DNA from: CBDBZX01 sp965213645
Lineage (GTDB): Bacteria > Deinococcota > Deinococci > Deinococcales > Trueperaceae
Length of the DNA: 64,000 nucleotides
Direction of reading: 5' to 3'
Assembly: GCA_965213645.1 (NCBI GenBank)
Contig: CBDBZX010000002.1
Coordinates: 682,001-746,000 of the forward strand
Shown: in pieces, positions 25,537 through 33,372 of the stretch
How positions within the stretch are numbered: position 1 is the stretch's first letter
Layout of the letters: each line of letters begins with the position of its first letter
Position numbers and translations under genes: made by a program
The notes under the pieces: generated by a model
Databases searched by the model: none
Seen by the model: the letters and a program-made list of their open reading frames with translations, nothing else
What the model was told of the DNA's origin: nothing

Positions 25537-25796
25537 ACGAAAAACCCGATAAGACGCTAGAGAGGTTTGAAACCTATGAAGAAGCCGCTGAATTTTGGGA
25601 CGCGCACGACACGACGGACTGTTGGGATGAGTTCCAAACGATTGAAGTGAAGAGCGAATTGCGGAAGCGGTACTTTGAGATTGAAATTGAGGAAGACGTT
25701 GCTCGCTCCCTGCAAGATAAGGCGAGGGAGCAAGGGGTGTCGCTGGGACGCTTAGCGTCGGAGTTGCTGCGGCAGAAGTTGCGTGAAGCTGCCTAA
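25533..25796 (+). CDS. CopG/BrnA-type antitoxin-like protein
   Basis: The protein has 87 residues from GTG 25533, which overlaps the malQ stop (GTGA) and has AAGGAG ahead. The N-terminal part (FETYEEAAEFWDAHDTTDCW) followed by EIEIEEDVARSLQDKAREQG and VSLGRLASELLRQKL matches the CopG_antitoxin family with a ribbon-helix-helix C-terminus. Such proteins usually neutralise a toxin encoded next door; none is recognisable here. Translation is coupled to malQ, an odd context for an antitoxin. Confidence 0.72.
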   Translation: MNEKPDKTLERFETYEEAAEFWDAHDTTDCWDEFQTIEVKSELRKRYFEIEIEEDVARSLQDKAREQGVSLGRLASELLRQKLREAA

Positions 25797-25804
25797 TCTG
25801 TTTT

Positions 25805-26158
25805 ATGGCTGATTCAATTTCGCTACTTCCAGAGCAAATTCAGCAGTGGTATAAGTCGCAAGAGGTAGAAACCGTTTGCCGAAAAGTAAAAGAAGTGGCA
25901 AGAAGTAGGCTCGAGGGTTTAGGTATTTATAATAACGAAACACCTTTTTCAGAATCGGCTGAAGCGTTCGATAACCAGTATTTCGACTACAGCGAAACGG
26001 GAAACGCCGAAGCATCGGAGCTTTACTTTGAGATTGCTAGACTGTATTCGTCGGTGTCATGTTGTGAAGAAGGTGATATAGGTAGGGCAGTATATGAACT
26101 CTATTTTGGTTTGGGTGAATCAACAGAAAATTTTCTAAGTGCTATGAATACGGTTTGA
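25805..26158 (+). CDS. Hypothetical protein, 117 aa
   Basis: I do not recognise it. The protein is acidic, rich in Glu, Ser and Tyr (FDNQYFDYSETGNAEASELY and YELYFGLGESTENFLSAM), soluble and probably helical. It starts 8 bp after the antitoxin-like gene and may be cotranscribed with it. No catalytic motif of known toxins (PIN, RelE, MazF) is visible. The DNA is AT-richer than malQ. It may be an immunity-like or accessory protein, but nothing proves it. Confidence 0.6.
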   Translation: MADSISLLPEQIQQWYKSQEVETVCRKVKEVARSRLEGLGIYNNETPFSESAEAFDNQYFDYSETGNAEASELYFEIARLYSSVSCCEEGDIGRAVYELYFGLGESTENFLSAMNTV

Positions 26159-26175
26159 AAGCTGCCACTACCGAG

Positions 26176-26181
26176 TAAACT
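26176..26181 (+). promoter_or_regulatory. -10 element TAAACT, leaderless start
   Basis: TAAACT, 6 nt, then ATG 26188 of the DUF433 gene. Confidence 0.55.
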
Positions 26182-26187
26182 AGAGCT

Positions 26188-26418
26188 ATGAGCTCAAATA
26201 CCGACCTCTTACAGCGCATCACCATCAACCCAGAAGTGCGTAGCGGCAAGCCCTGTAAGGGTACGCGGATTACTGTGTATGACATACTTGAATACCTCGC
26301 AGGCGGCATGAGCGAGGACGAGATTCTTGAGGACTTCTCGAGTCTCGAGCGTGAAGATATTCGCGCGGTGCTCGAGTTCGCCGCAATGCGTAAACGTAGC
26401 TTAGCTGCACCTGTGTAA
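26188..26418 (+). CDS. DUF433 domain protein (VapB-like antitoxin)
   Basis: The protein has 76 residues. The family pattern is clear: ITINPEVRSGKPCKGTRITV, then YDILEYLAGGMSEDEILEDF and LEREDIRAVLEFAA. DUF433 folds as a helix-turn-helix and is often the antitoxin partner of a DUF5615/PIN-like toxin. No such toxin lies beside it: the next gene is a quinone reductase 54 bp downstream. It therefore appears as an orphan antitoxin or a stand-alone regulator. Confidence 0.85.
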   Translation: MSSNTDLLQRITINPEVRSGKPCKGTRITVYDILEYLAGGMSEDEILEDFSSLEREDIRAVLEFAAMRKRSLAAPV

Positions 26419-26472
26419 ATCTCGAGCCCCACCCACCTCTTCTCGCAGCGCATACGTGTCAAACTCAGAGCT

Positions 26473-27441
26473 ATGAACGCCATACAGATAACCCAAAACG
26501 GCGGCGCGGAGGTTCTTAAACTTCAAGAGGTCGATACGCCTCAGCCCGGCAAGGGCGAAGTCCTCGTCAAAGTCGAGGCGGCGGGCTTAAACTTCATCGA
26601 CATCTACAGGCGCGAAGGGCTCTATCAGGTTTCGCTTCCCCACATTCCGGGCAGCGAAGCGGCGGGCGTGGTGGAAGCCGTGGGCGAAGAGGTTACAGAA
26701 GTTCAAGTGGGTGAGCGCGTGGCGGGGATAGGATTCAGTGGCGCGTATGCGGAATACGCGCTTGCGCCCGCTCAAACGCTCGTCAAGGTGCCGGAAGGCG
26801 TCAGCGGCGAGCAAGCGGCGGCGGTAATGCTCCAGGGGATGACGGCGCACTACCTTTCTCACACGACGTATCCACTTGAAGAGGGCGACATCTGCTTGAT
26901 TCACGCGGCGTCGGGCGGGACGGGCTTGCTGCTCGTGCAGATGGCGAAAAAGCGCGGGGCGCGGGTTATCGGCACGGTCTCCACCGAAGAGAAGGAACGC
27001 CTAGCGAGAGAGGCGGGCGCGGATGAGATTATCCGCTACACGGAGCAGGATTTTGAGGAAGAGGTGGAGAAGCTAACCGACGGGGACGGCGTGCAAGTCG
27101 TCTACGATTCGGTAGGAAAAACAACGTTCGCAAAAGGTCTGAATTGTCTCGCCATGCGCGGGATGATGGTGCTCTTCGGGCAGTCGAGCGGCGTGGTGGA
27201 GAACTTCGAGCCGCAGACGCTCAACGCGAAGGGGTCGCTCTTTTTGACGTGCCCCTCGCTCTTTCACTACGTCGCAAAGCGTGATGAACTGGTAGAGCGA
27301 GCGAACGACGTGCTGAGCTGGGTCGCGGCGGGCGAGCTTAGCGTGCGAATTGATTCGAAACTGCCGTTGGCTGAGGCGGGTGAGGCGCATCGGCGGTTGG
27401 AGGGGCGTAAGACGGCGGGGAAGGTGTTGCTCGAGCCTTGA
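26473..27441 (+). CDS. NADPH:quinone oxidoreductase (zeta-crystallin type)
   Basis: This medium-chain dehydrogenase/reductase without zinc ligands has 322 residues. The family N-terminus is visible (LQEVDTPQPGKGEVLVKVEA, AGLNFIDIYRREGLY, PHIPGSEAAGVVEAVG), then AAVMLQGMTAHYL, the cofactor loop HAASGGTGLLLVQMAKKRGA and VYDSVGKTTFAKGLNCL. It would reduce quinones or enones with NADPH. It starts 54 bp after the DUF433 gene. A family C repeat in reverse orientation begins right at its stop. Confidence 0.94.
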   Translation: MNAIQITQNGGAEVLKLQEVDTPQPGKGEVLVKVEAAGLNFIDIYRREGLYQVSLPHIPGSEAAGVVEAVGEEVTEVQVGERVAGIGFSGAYAEYALAPAQTLVKVPEGVSGEQAAAVMLQGMTAHYLSHTTYPLEEGDICLIHAASGGTGLLLVQMAKKRGARVIGTVSTEEKERLAREAGADEIIRYTEQDFEEEVEKLTDGDGVQVVYDSVGKTTFAKGLNCLAMRGMMVLFGQSSGVVENFEPQTLNAKGSLFLTCPSLFHYVAKRDELVERANDVLSWVAAGELSVRIDSKLPLAEAGEAHRRLEGRKTAGKVLLEP

Positions 27442-27562
27442 CAGCAGGTACACCCCTAGAGGACAGGGGTACTATAGTCATCTGGTCGCAAACGTCCTCA
27501 CTGCAAAAGCATAGTTTAGCACGCACATTAAATGATGATGCCTGCGTGGTTCAATCTCAGTG
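27440..27562 (-). repeat. Dispersed element, family C (copy 4, inverted)
   Basis: The reverse complement carries CACTGAGATTGAA, CGCAGG, AATGTGCGTGCTAA and GACCAGATGA in family order. It also contains an extra hairpin (ACCCCTAGAGGACAGGGGT) that may terminate the quinone-reductase transcript. Confidence 0.72.
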
Positions 27563-27599
27563 TTCCTGACAAGCACGGTTGTTCCAGCGGTCAACCCCC

Positions 27600-27628
27600 G
27601 TAGGAGCGGGTTTGAAACCCGCTCCTAC
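27600..27628. repeat. Palindrome GTAGGAGCGGGTTT with one central base
   Basis: The 14-bp left arm GTAGGAGCGGGTTT is repeated exactly inverted after one G. It is related at its ends to the GTAGGG...CCCTAC palindromes of family B. Confidence 0.85.
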
Positions 27629-27668
27629 ACCGCGCCACATATACCTGTAGCTTAGACAGCGCTTTCCC

Positions 27669-27696
27669 GTAGGGTCGATTCATGAATCGACCCTAC
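27669..27696. repeat. Perfect 28-bp palindrome, family B
   Basis: The half-site is GTAGGGTCGATTCA. It lies just past the stop of the ABC permease gene (27705), in the gap between convergent genes. Probable bidirectional terminator or mobile palindrome. Confidence 0.86.
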
Positions 27697-27704
27697 GCGC
27701 TCTA

Positions 27705-28925
27705 TCAGGTCCTAAAAATCACCCCTTCACGCTTAAAACTCCGAAACGCAAAGTCTAAGAGAAGTGCGGTGTAAGCGAGGCTCGAGCCATATGTCAACAG
27801 CAGTGGTAAGGCTTGTGCACTCCCTTTCACCAAGTCGTCCATCACGATGAGCGTGTTCAGTACGGGGATGAGGTAGAGGATGGGGTTCGAGCCAAAAAAG
27901 TCCGCAAATTGCAAGCCGACAGCGGGCAAGATGAGCACAAACGAGAGCGGCGCGACGTAGCTCTGCGCCTCCTTAAAAGAGCGGGCGAACATAGCGATGC
28001 TGATCAAGAGGGCGGCGATGAGCCCCGCGAGCAATAAGGCGCTGACAATAAGCATCACCACGCCAAACGCGCTCACATTGAGTGCGCCGCCCATGACGCT
28101 CACGATGTCTTGCGCCTCTTCGCCTTGAAGTTTGAAAAACTGTCGCAGCACCGTACCGCCCAGCACATACCCCAAAATCGCCATGAGCGCGGCGGAGAGC
28201 CCGAAGGTCATGGTGGCTAAGAACTTGCCGACGACGACTTCGGCGCGGCGCACCGGGGCGACTAAGAGGGACTCCAACGTCCCCCGCTCCTTCTCGCCGG
28301 CGGTCGCGTCAATCGCGGTCATCTGCCCCCCAGCGAGCGTCCACACGGCGATGAAGAAGGGGATGAGCCAGGCGAGTTGCCCACTCGAGCGCTCCGCTTG
28401 CGAACTAGCGTCCTCATTCCTTATGGTGATGGGTTCAAGTATGCTGGGCCCCAACCCGACTTCTCGCAACCTCTCGGCAACGAGCGTCTGCTGATAGGTG
28501 TTGATAACCTCTTCTAACTTGCCCGCGCTCAATTCGCTCCGCAAATTGCCCGTCTTGCTGTATACCGTGAGTTCGCCCCGACCCTCTTGCAATGACCGTT
28601 CAAACCCCTGCGGTACGGTCAATGCGACTGCGTAACCTCTTTCCCTCACCGCGACTTCGGGGTCGTTTACGGGCGTAAAGGCGATGCTCTGCGCTTCTAT
28701 CTCACTGCGGAGTTCTTTCGGGAGGTTGCCTAAGCCTTGCATGGCGACTTCGGTGACGGTGGTCTGTTCGCGCTCAAAAAGTCCGCCAATTAAAAGGGGG
28801 AGACCGAGCATCACTAGCGGTAAGACGAGCAGCGGGATGAGGAGGCTCGAGACGATCGCCCGCCTATCTCTAAGGGTGGAGAGAATCTCCTTTTGAGCGA
28901 CGCGCAAGACTATCGCGGGTCTCAC
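27705..28925 (-). CDS. ABC-2 type exporter permease (NatB-like)
   Basis: The protein has 406 residues. One N-terminal membrane segment (IVSSLLIPLLVLPLVMLGLPLLIGG region), a large external domain of about 150 residues, and five further segments (for example LAWLIPFFIAVWTLAGGQMTA, FGLSAALMAILGYVLGG, LLAGLIAALLISIAMFA) give the ABC-2/NatB form. The signature EKERGTLESLLVAPVRRAEVVVGKF is typical of these permeases. It is encoded 4 bp overlapped with the ATPase gene. It could export sodium or drugs; the substrate is not predictable. Confidence 0.9.
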   Translation of the reverse strand: MRPAIVLRVAQKEILSTLRDRRAIVSSLLIPLLVLPLVMLGLPLLIGGLFEREQTTVTEVAMQGLGNLPKELRSEIEAQSIAFTPVNDPEVAVRERGYAVALTVPQGFERSLQEGRGELTVYSKTGNLRSELSAGKLEEVINTYQQTLVAERLREVGLGPSILEPITIRNEDASSQAERSSGQLAWLIPFFIAVWTLAGGQMTAIDATAGEKERGTLESLLVAPVRRAEVVVGKFLATMTFGLSAALMAILGYVLGGTVLRQFFKLQGEEAQDIVSVMGGALNVSAFGVVMLIVSALLLAGLIAALLISIAMFARSFKEAQSYVAPLSFVLILPAVGLQFADFFGSNPILYLIPVLNTLIVMDDLVKGSAQALPLLLTYGSSLAYTALLLDFAFRSFKREGVIFRT

Positions 28926-29686
28926 GCGCTCACCTCTTGTTTTTGTGCCGGAATTTGGGAACGCTCGGCGCTCTGTTCTATAAGGGTGAAGAAGGCGTCC
29001 TCGAGGTTTTTCGCTCTTGCCTCGGCGATAAGTTCAGCTACGCTCCCCTTCGCGATCAGCTTGCCTCCGTAAATAATTGCCACGCGGTCACATAACTCTT
29101 CAACTTCGCTCATCACGTGCGTCGAGTAAATGACTGCCCGCTGCTCGCTCGGATAGCGTTTGACGAAGTTTAAGACCGTACGCCGCGCCATCACGTCCAA
29201 ACCAGAGGTTGCCTCGTCGAAGAAGATGATGGGCGGGTCGTGCAGCACGGCCCGCGCAATCACAATTTTCTGCTTCATCCCGGTCGAGAAGTCGCCCGTG
29301 CGCCGTGTCAGGGTAGGACCTAAGTCCAAAAGCTCATCCAGTACCGCCACGCGCTCTTCTATTCGCGCTTTGCTCATGCTATAAAGCCGCCCGAAGTAGC
29401 GCAGCACCTCTAAGCCCGTGAGCCTGTCGTAAAGGCCCATGCCGCCGTTCACCACGCCGATTTCAGCGCGGACCTGCTCGGCCTCTTTGACAACATCGTG
29501 ACCGTTCACCGTGGCACTGCCCGAATCGGCTTGCAAGAGGGTCGCTAAGATGCGCAGCGTCGTCGTCTTACCTGCGCCGTTAGGTCCCAATAGACCGAAG
29601 ACTTCGCCTGCGGGCACGGAGAAGGAGAGGTTGTCCACCGCTTTGACCTCGCCGAAGGATTTACTCAAGTTGGAGACGTGAATCAT
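28922..29686 (-). CDS. ABC exporter ATPase (NatA-like)
   Basis: The protein has 254 residues from ATG 29686. Walker A is GLLGPNGAGKTTTLRIL, the ABC signature FSTGMKQKIVIARAVLHD, Walker B IIFFDEATSGLD, and the H-loop YSTHVMSEVEELCDRV. The open frame extends a further 228 bp upstream, but that part reads through a noncoding repeat, and TACAAT lies 6 nt before ATG 29686. It energises the permease encoded next to it. Confidence 0.95.
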   Translation of the reverse strand: MIHVSNLSKSFGEVKAVDNLSFSVPAGEVFGLLGPNGAGKTTTLRILATLLQADSGSATVNGHDVVKEAEQVRAEIGVVNGGMGLYDRLTGLEVLRYFGRLYSMSKARIEERVAVLDELLDLGPTLTRRTGDFSTGMKQKIVIARAVLHDPPIIFFDEATSGLDVMARRTVLNFVKRYPSEQRAVIYSTHVMSEVEELCDRVAIIYGGKLIAKGSVAELIAEARAKNLEDAFFTLIEQSAERSQIPAQKQEVSA

Positions 29687-29692
29687 AGGGCT

Positions 29693-29698
29693 ATTGTA
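29693..29698 (-). promoter_or_regulatory. -10 element TACAAT, leaderless start of the NatA-like gene
   Basis: On the minus strand TACAAT is followed by 6 nt and ATG 29686. Confidence 0.55.
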
Positions 29699-29759
29699 GA
29701 GGGCTGAGGGGTGGGAGGGGGCGAGAAGCGTCTCACGTATAAGTGTGTTTGTAGGACTA

Positions 29760-30069
29760 CGTACTACACTGTCAGCTAAAGGATGGAACATGTCATTCTG
29801 AGCCCTTTGCAGGATAGACTCCGCCCTTAACAGGATAGACTCCGCCGAAGAATCTCTGACTTTGCCTTCTTCACTGTGAGAGATTGAAAGTTGCGGAGTT
29901 TTGGCAGTAGCCAATTACGAAGTTTCGGCACAGCCGAACGAGGCCCCTCGGCAACCGGGCTATGCGTCGCGTGGATCGGCTTGCCTCCCATGAAATGGAC
30001 CGCTCCCGCTAGTGACTTCGTGAACGGGGTGACATCAGCGTCGCAAATCTTAGTTGACAGTGTAGTACG
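29760..30069. repeat. Dispersed inverted-repeat element, family A (copy 2, longest)
   Basis: This copy has near-perfect 19-bp terminal inverted repeats: GTACTACACTGTCAGCTAA on the left and the complement with one mismatch on the right (30050-30068). Internal words TGTCATTCTGAGCCC, GAAGAATCTCTGAC and GGGGTGACATCAGCGTCGC are the reverse complement of those in copies 1 and 3. At about 310 bp and without coding capacity it has the form of a MITE. Confidence 0.86.
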
Positions 30070-30108
30070 AACTGTGCGCGTTTATCTGCTTGCACCAGCA
30101 GGGCTCGC

Positions 30109-30114
30109 TATACT
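30109..30114 (+). promoter_or_regulatory. -10 element TATACT before the DUF2784 gene
   Basis: TATACT lies 10 nt before ATG 30125. No Shine-Dalgarno is seen. Confidence 0.45.
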
Positions 30115-30124
30115 AATAAGCACT

Positions 30125-30514
30125 ATGAGTGAAGGATTCCTCTATAGTTTTTTAGCCGACGCCGTCATGCTCGTACATTTCGGTTTCATCCTCTTTGTGG
30201 GCTTCGGGGCACTGCTGGTATTGTGGCGAAGGTGGCTCATGTGGCTCCACCTCCCCTGCGCCCTCTACGGCACGGCTATCTCCTTCTACGGCTGGACCTG
30301 TCCGCTCACCCCCTGGGAGCAAAACCTCCGCCTAAGGGCGGGTGAGGTTGGGTACTCGGGAAGCTTTATCGAACACCATCTGAGCAGGCTCATCTACCCC
30401 GACAACTGGCACGACGTCCATCTGTTTTTGGGCGCGTTCGTGCTGCTTTTCAACGCTGGCATCTACTGGCTGCTGCTGCGAAGAAGGGTGAGGACGTCTC
30501 AACCTCAGACCTAA
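30125..30514 (+). CDS. DUF2784 family membrane protein
   Basis: The protein has 129 residues with three to four membrane helices (LADAVMLVHFGFILFVGFGA, LPCALYGTAISFYGW, VHLFLGAFVLLFNAGIYWLL). The family pattern CPLTPWEQNLR, then GYSGSFIEHHLSRLIYP, is complete. The function of DUF2784 is unknown. ATG 30125 excludes an upstream extension that would read through the family A repeat. The gene may be transcribed with the FMN-dehydrogenase-like gene 58 bp downstream. Confidence 0.88.
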   Translation: MSEGFLYSFLADAVMLVHFGFILFVGFGALLVLWRRWLMWLHLPCALYGTAISFYGWTCPLTPWEQNLRLRAGEVGYSGSFIEHHLSRLIYPDNWHDVHLFLGAFVLLFNAGIYWLLLRRRVRTSQPQT

Positions 30515-30559
30515 CCCGGAAGTAAAGGTGCTCCTCAGCCCTAGGGCTCCGCACCCTGT

Positions 30560-30565
30560 TATCAT
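30560..30565 (+). promoter_or_regulatory. -10 element TATCAT, leaderless start
   Basis: TATCAT, 7 nt, then ATG 30573. Confidence 0.4.
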
Positions 30566-30572
30566 CACCTTT

Positions 30573-31358
30573 ATGGCAGACCGCGATATCGCCGCTCTGG
30601 AGAGCTATCAGCTCATCCCCAAGCTCCTTCACGACGTTCAGATGGTGGACGCCTCGTGTCAACTGTTGGGGCGCACCTACGACACGCCGATCCTGCCGCT
30701 CATAGAGCGTGCTCTGGGTCGTCCCCCGACCAACCTTGGCAGTTTGAGTCTGGTAGACGCCGAACTCCTTTTAGAGCAGCCCGACACTCACTTCGACCTG
30801 AGCCTACCGCTCCTAAAACCCGAAAAGATGGGCCAACTCATGCCCAAAGTGCGCAAGCTCGCCGCTGCGGGCGTGCCTGCCTTTGCGCTCGACCTCTCTG
30901 TCTTAGCGGACACACCCCCTTACGGCTCGCACGAGTGGCGTCCGCGCACCCGCGAGGATTTAGCCGAACTCGGCGCGGCGGCGGGCGTTCCGCTGTGGCT
31001 CTACGGGGTATGCAGCGTGGCGGACGCGAATATCGCAGCGGAGGCGGGACTCGAGGGCGTCGTCATCACCTCGGGTGCCGGGCACTTCCTAAACGGCCCA
31101 GCGGCTGCCGAAATCTTCCCCGACATCTTCGATTCGGTAGCGGGCACGATTTCGGTTTATGTGGGCGGCCCGGTGCGGAGCGGTATTGATGTCTTTCGCT
31201 ACTTAGCCATCGGCGCGGAGGCCGTCGTCGTAGACAGTGACAGGTCGTTGGAGAATCTCAAAGCGGAACTGGAATACGCTATGCGTCTAACGGGTTGTCA
31301 GACGCTCGCGGATATCGGCTACGAGGCTGTGTTCGCGCCCCTTTTTGGAGAGATTTGA
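30573..31358 (+). CDS. FMN-dependent alpha-hydroxy-acid dehydrogenase homologue, degenerate
   Basis: The protein has 261 residues, far below the 350-380 of lactate or glycolate oxidases. The barrel frame is recognisable: VDASCQLLGRTYDTPILPLI, then WLYGVCSVADANIAAEAGLEG, VYVGGPVRSGIDVFRYLAIG and AEAVVVDS. Where active enzymes have SNHGGRQLDG, this one has TSGAGHFLNG, so the catalytic His is displaced, and the Lys before the barrel strand is replaced (WLYG for LKG). It may bind FMN without the usual chemistry, or act on another substrate. The start is ATG 30573. Confidence 0.75.
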   Translation: MADRDIAALESYQLIPKLLHDVQMVDASCQLLGRTYDTPILPLIERALGRPPTNLGSLSLVDAELLLEQPDTHFDLSLPLLKPEKMGQLMPKVRKLAAAGVPAFALDLSVLADTPPYGSHEWRPRTREDLAELGAAAGVPLWLYGVCSVADANIAAEAGLEGVVITSGAGHFLNGPAAAEIFPDIFDSVAGTISVYVGGPVRSGIDVFRYLAIGAEAVVVDSDRSLENLKAELEYAMRLTGCQTLADIGYEAVFAPLFGEI

Positions 31359-31494
31359 GCTAGAGGGAGCTGTATTCAAGTCAGTGCAAGACAGCGCTCT
31401 GATTTCACTAAGGGGCCGCAGCAGAAGCTATGATAGAAGCTATGCAAATGGCTTGCGTTGACCTCTTTCTTTCTTCTATCTTTTCTCTCATTTC

Positions 31495-32088
31495 ATGATT
31501 GCGTATATTGATGGCGTTATCTCCGAGATTCGTGACAGCAGTGTCGTGGTTCAGTCAGGCGCATTTGGCTTAGAAGTCTTTGCACCTAAGTCCACGCTCA
31601 TCGTCTGTAAAGTCGGTTCTGCGCTGAGACTTCACACCTACTTGCTCGTCAAGGAGGATTTGCTCGCGCTCTACGGCTTTCATAATAAAGATATGCACAC
31701 GCTTTTCACTTACCTCATCGGCGTGTCGGGCGTCGGACCTAAGCTCGCGCTGGCGATGCTCTCATCCATGCAGACGACGATTTTAGCGAGCGCGATTCTT
31801 GGCGGTGACGCGGGGCTCTTGTCATCTGCGCCGGGCGTCGGCAAGCGCATGGCGGAGCGCATTATCTTGGACCTCAAGAATAAGTTGCCCGAAGAACTCC
31901 TAGCCGCGTCGGGCGGGGCGCGGCCCACGGTCTTGACCTCGCAAGCGGGGGAGGACGCGGTGGAAGCCTTACTCGCCTTGGGCTACCGCGAATCGCAGGT
32001 GAAGTCTGTCGTGGCGGAGTTGGCGCTCAAAGACCCGGACGAGGCGGCAGAGGGATTGATTCGTAAGGCGCTCTCAAAATTGAGGTAG
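31495..32088 (+). CDS. ruvA: Holliday junction branch migration protein RuvA
   Basis: RuvA binds four-way junctions and loads the RuvB motor. The protein has 197 residues: OB-fold start MIAYIDGVISEIRDSSVVVQ, two helix-hairpin-helix motifs (LIGVSGVGPKLALAML and LSSAPGVGKRMAERIIL), an acidic linker and the C-terminal RuvB-binding three-helix domain (EDAVEALLALGYRESQVKSV). ruvB is not adjacent. A TTGACC at 31458 may be part of its promoter. A perfect palindrome follows 10 bp after the stop. Confidence 0.97.
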   Translation: MIAYIDGVISEIRDSSVVVQSGAFGLEVFAPKSTLIVCKVGSALRLHTYLLVKEDLLALYGFHNKDMHTLFTYLIGVSGVGPKLALAMLSSMQTTILASAILGGDAGLLSSAPGVGKRMAERIILDLKNKLPEELLAASGGARPTVLTSQAGEDAVEALLALGYRESQVKSVVAELALKDPDEAAEGLIRKALSKLR

Positions 32089-32098
32089 AAGGCGCGGC

Positions 32099-32126
32099 GT
32101 AGGGGTGATTCATGAATCACCCCTAC
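32099..32126. repeat. Perfect 28-bp palindrome, family B
   Basis: The half-site is GTAGGGGTGATTCA. It sits between the convergent ruvA and ald genes, as expected of a two-way terminator. Confidence 0.88.
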
Positions 32127-32164
32127 GAAGTAGCGCAAAGTCATAGATGTTGGTGACGAAGAGG

Positions 32165-33292
32165 TCAAGTGAGTAATTTAGAGTTGGCGAGGGCGTCGTC
32201 GGGTGAAACGGACTCAATGCTGAAGGCTTCACCCACACCTTTGTGCGTGAGTTGACCTCTATGCGTGTTGAGCCCTTTGAGGAGCGCAGGGTCGTTTTGT
32301 AAGGCTCTCGCGCCGTGCTCCGCAAGCTCGAGCCCATAAGGGAGCGTCTGGTTCGAGAGCGCCGTCGTGCTCGTATTTGGCACGGCTCCGGGCATGTTCG
32401 CCACGCCATAGTGCACCACCTCATCCACTACAAAGGTCGGCTCGTCGTGCGTGGTGGGTTTGCTCGTCTCGATGCAGCCGCCTTGGTCCACGGCGACGTC
32501 TACGATGACGCTGCCCGGTTTCATCGTACTAACCATCTCTTTAGTAACGAGGTTGGGCGCACGCGCTCCGGGAATAAGGACCGCGCCTATCAAAAGGTCG
32601 GCCTTGGCGACTATCTCCGCAATATTCGCAGGTGTGCTGGTGAGCGTCTGAATGCGGCTGCCGAAGACGTCGTCGAAATATTGGAGCCTCGAGTGGCTGA
32701 TGTCTAAAATCGTCACCTGCGCTCCGAGCCCCAGCGCCATCTTCGCCGCGTTCGTCCCGACGACGCCGCCGCCTAGCACGACGACCTCACCTGCTTGTAC
32801 CCCCGGCACACCGCCTAAGAGCAGCCCGCGTCCGCCTAAAAACTTGCTTAGGTAGTGCGCTCCGACCTGCGACGCCATGCGCCCCGCCACTTCGCTCATC
32901 GGGGTGAGGAGCGGGAGCGTTCTGTCGGGAAGCTGCACCGTTTCATACGCGACTGCCGTCGTGCCTGCGCTCAGCAGGGCTTCGGTGAGCGGCTTGTCGG
33001 CGGCGAGGTGCAAGTAGGTGAAGAGCAACTGGTCGTCACGCAAAAAGCTGTACTCCTGCTCGATGGGCTCCTTGACCTTCATGACCATCGGTTGCGCCCA
33101 CGCCTCCGCTGCGCTACTGACAACCTTTGCCCCTTGCGCCTTGTAATCGTTGTCCATAAAACCACTGCCGACGCCCGCGCCCGTCTCGACAAAGACCTCA
33201 TGCCCTGCGCCTACAAACGCTTTGACCGCGCCCGGCGTCGCCGAGACGCGGTACTCGTGTGTTTTGACCTCTTTAGGGATGCCTAGTTTCAT
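32165..33292 (-). CDS. ald: Alanine dehydrogenase
   Basis: This enzyme interconverts L-alanine and pyruvate plus ammonia with NAD. All 375 residues fit the family: MKLGIPKEVKTHEYRVSATP, MVMKVKEPIEQEY, TYLHLAADKPL (catalytic His), GVPGVQAGEVVVLGGGVVG (NAD loop), DVAVDQGGCIETSKPTTHD (catalytic Asp) and NMPGAVPNTSTTALSN. It is a single gene. TACACT lies 5 nt before ATG 33292. The length and motifs are typical. Confidence 0.98.
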   Translation of the reverse strand: MKLGIPKEVKTHEYRVSATPGAVKAFVGAGHEVFVETGAGVGSGFMDNDYKAQGAKVVSSAAEAWAQPMVMKVKEPIEQEYSFLRDDQLLFTYLHLAADKPLTEALLSAGTTAVAYETVQLPDRTLPLLTPMSEVAGRMASQVGAHYLSKFLGGRGLLLGGVPGVQAGEVVVLGGGVVGTNAAKMALGLGAQVTILDISHSRLQYFDDVFGSRIQTLTSTPANIAEIVAKADLLIGAVLIPGARAPNLVTKEMVSTMKPGSVIVDVAVDQGGCIETSKPTTHDEPTFVVDEVVHYGVANMPGAVPNTSTTALSNQTLPYGLELAEHGARALQNDPALLKGLNTHRGQLTHKGVGEAFSIESVSPDDALANSKLLT

Positions 33293-33297
33293 AAGGT

Positions 33298-33303
33298 AGT
33301 GTA
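33298..33303 (-). promoter_or_regulatory. -10 element TACACT, leaderless start of ald
   Basis: On the minus strand TACACT is followed by 5 nt and ATG 33292. Confidence 0.55.
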
Positions 33304-33372
33304 CGACATCTCGAAGCGGTGGCTAAACAGTGTATACAAATTTTTATACAAACTTTAGGGGTTGGTGGACTC

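Noticed and set aside
29687..29914. N-terminal extension of the NatA-like protein
   Set aside because: It reads through the noncoding family A repeat; family homology starts at ATG 29686, which has its own -10 element.
31433..31482. Riboswitch or attenuator upstream of ruvA
   Set aside because: Only a short AGAAGCTATG direct repeat and a TTGACC without a good -10 are present; no conserved aptamer is recognisable.
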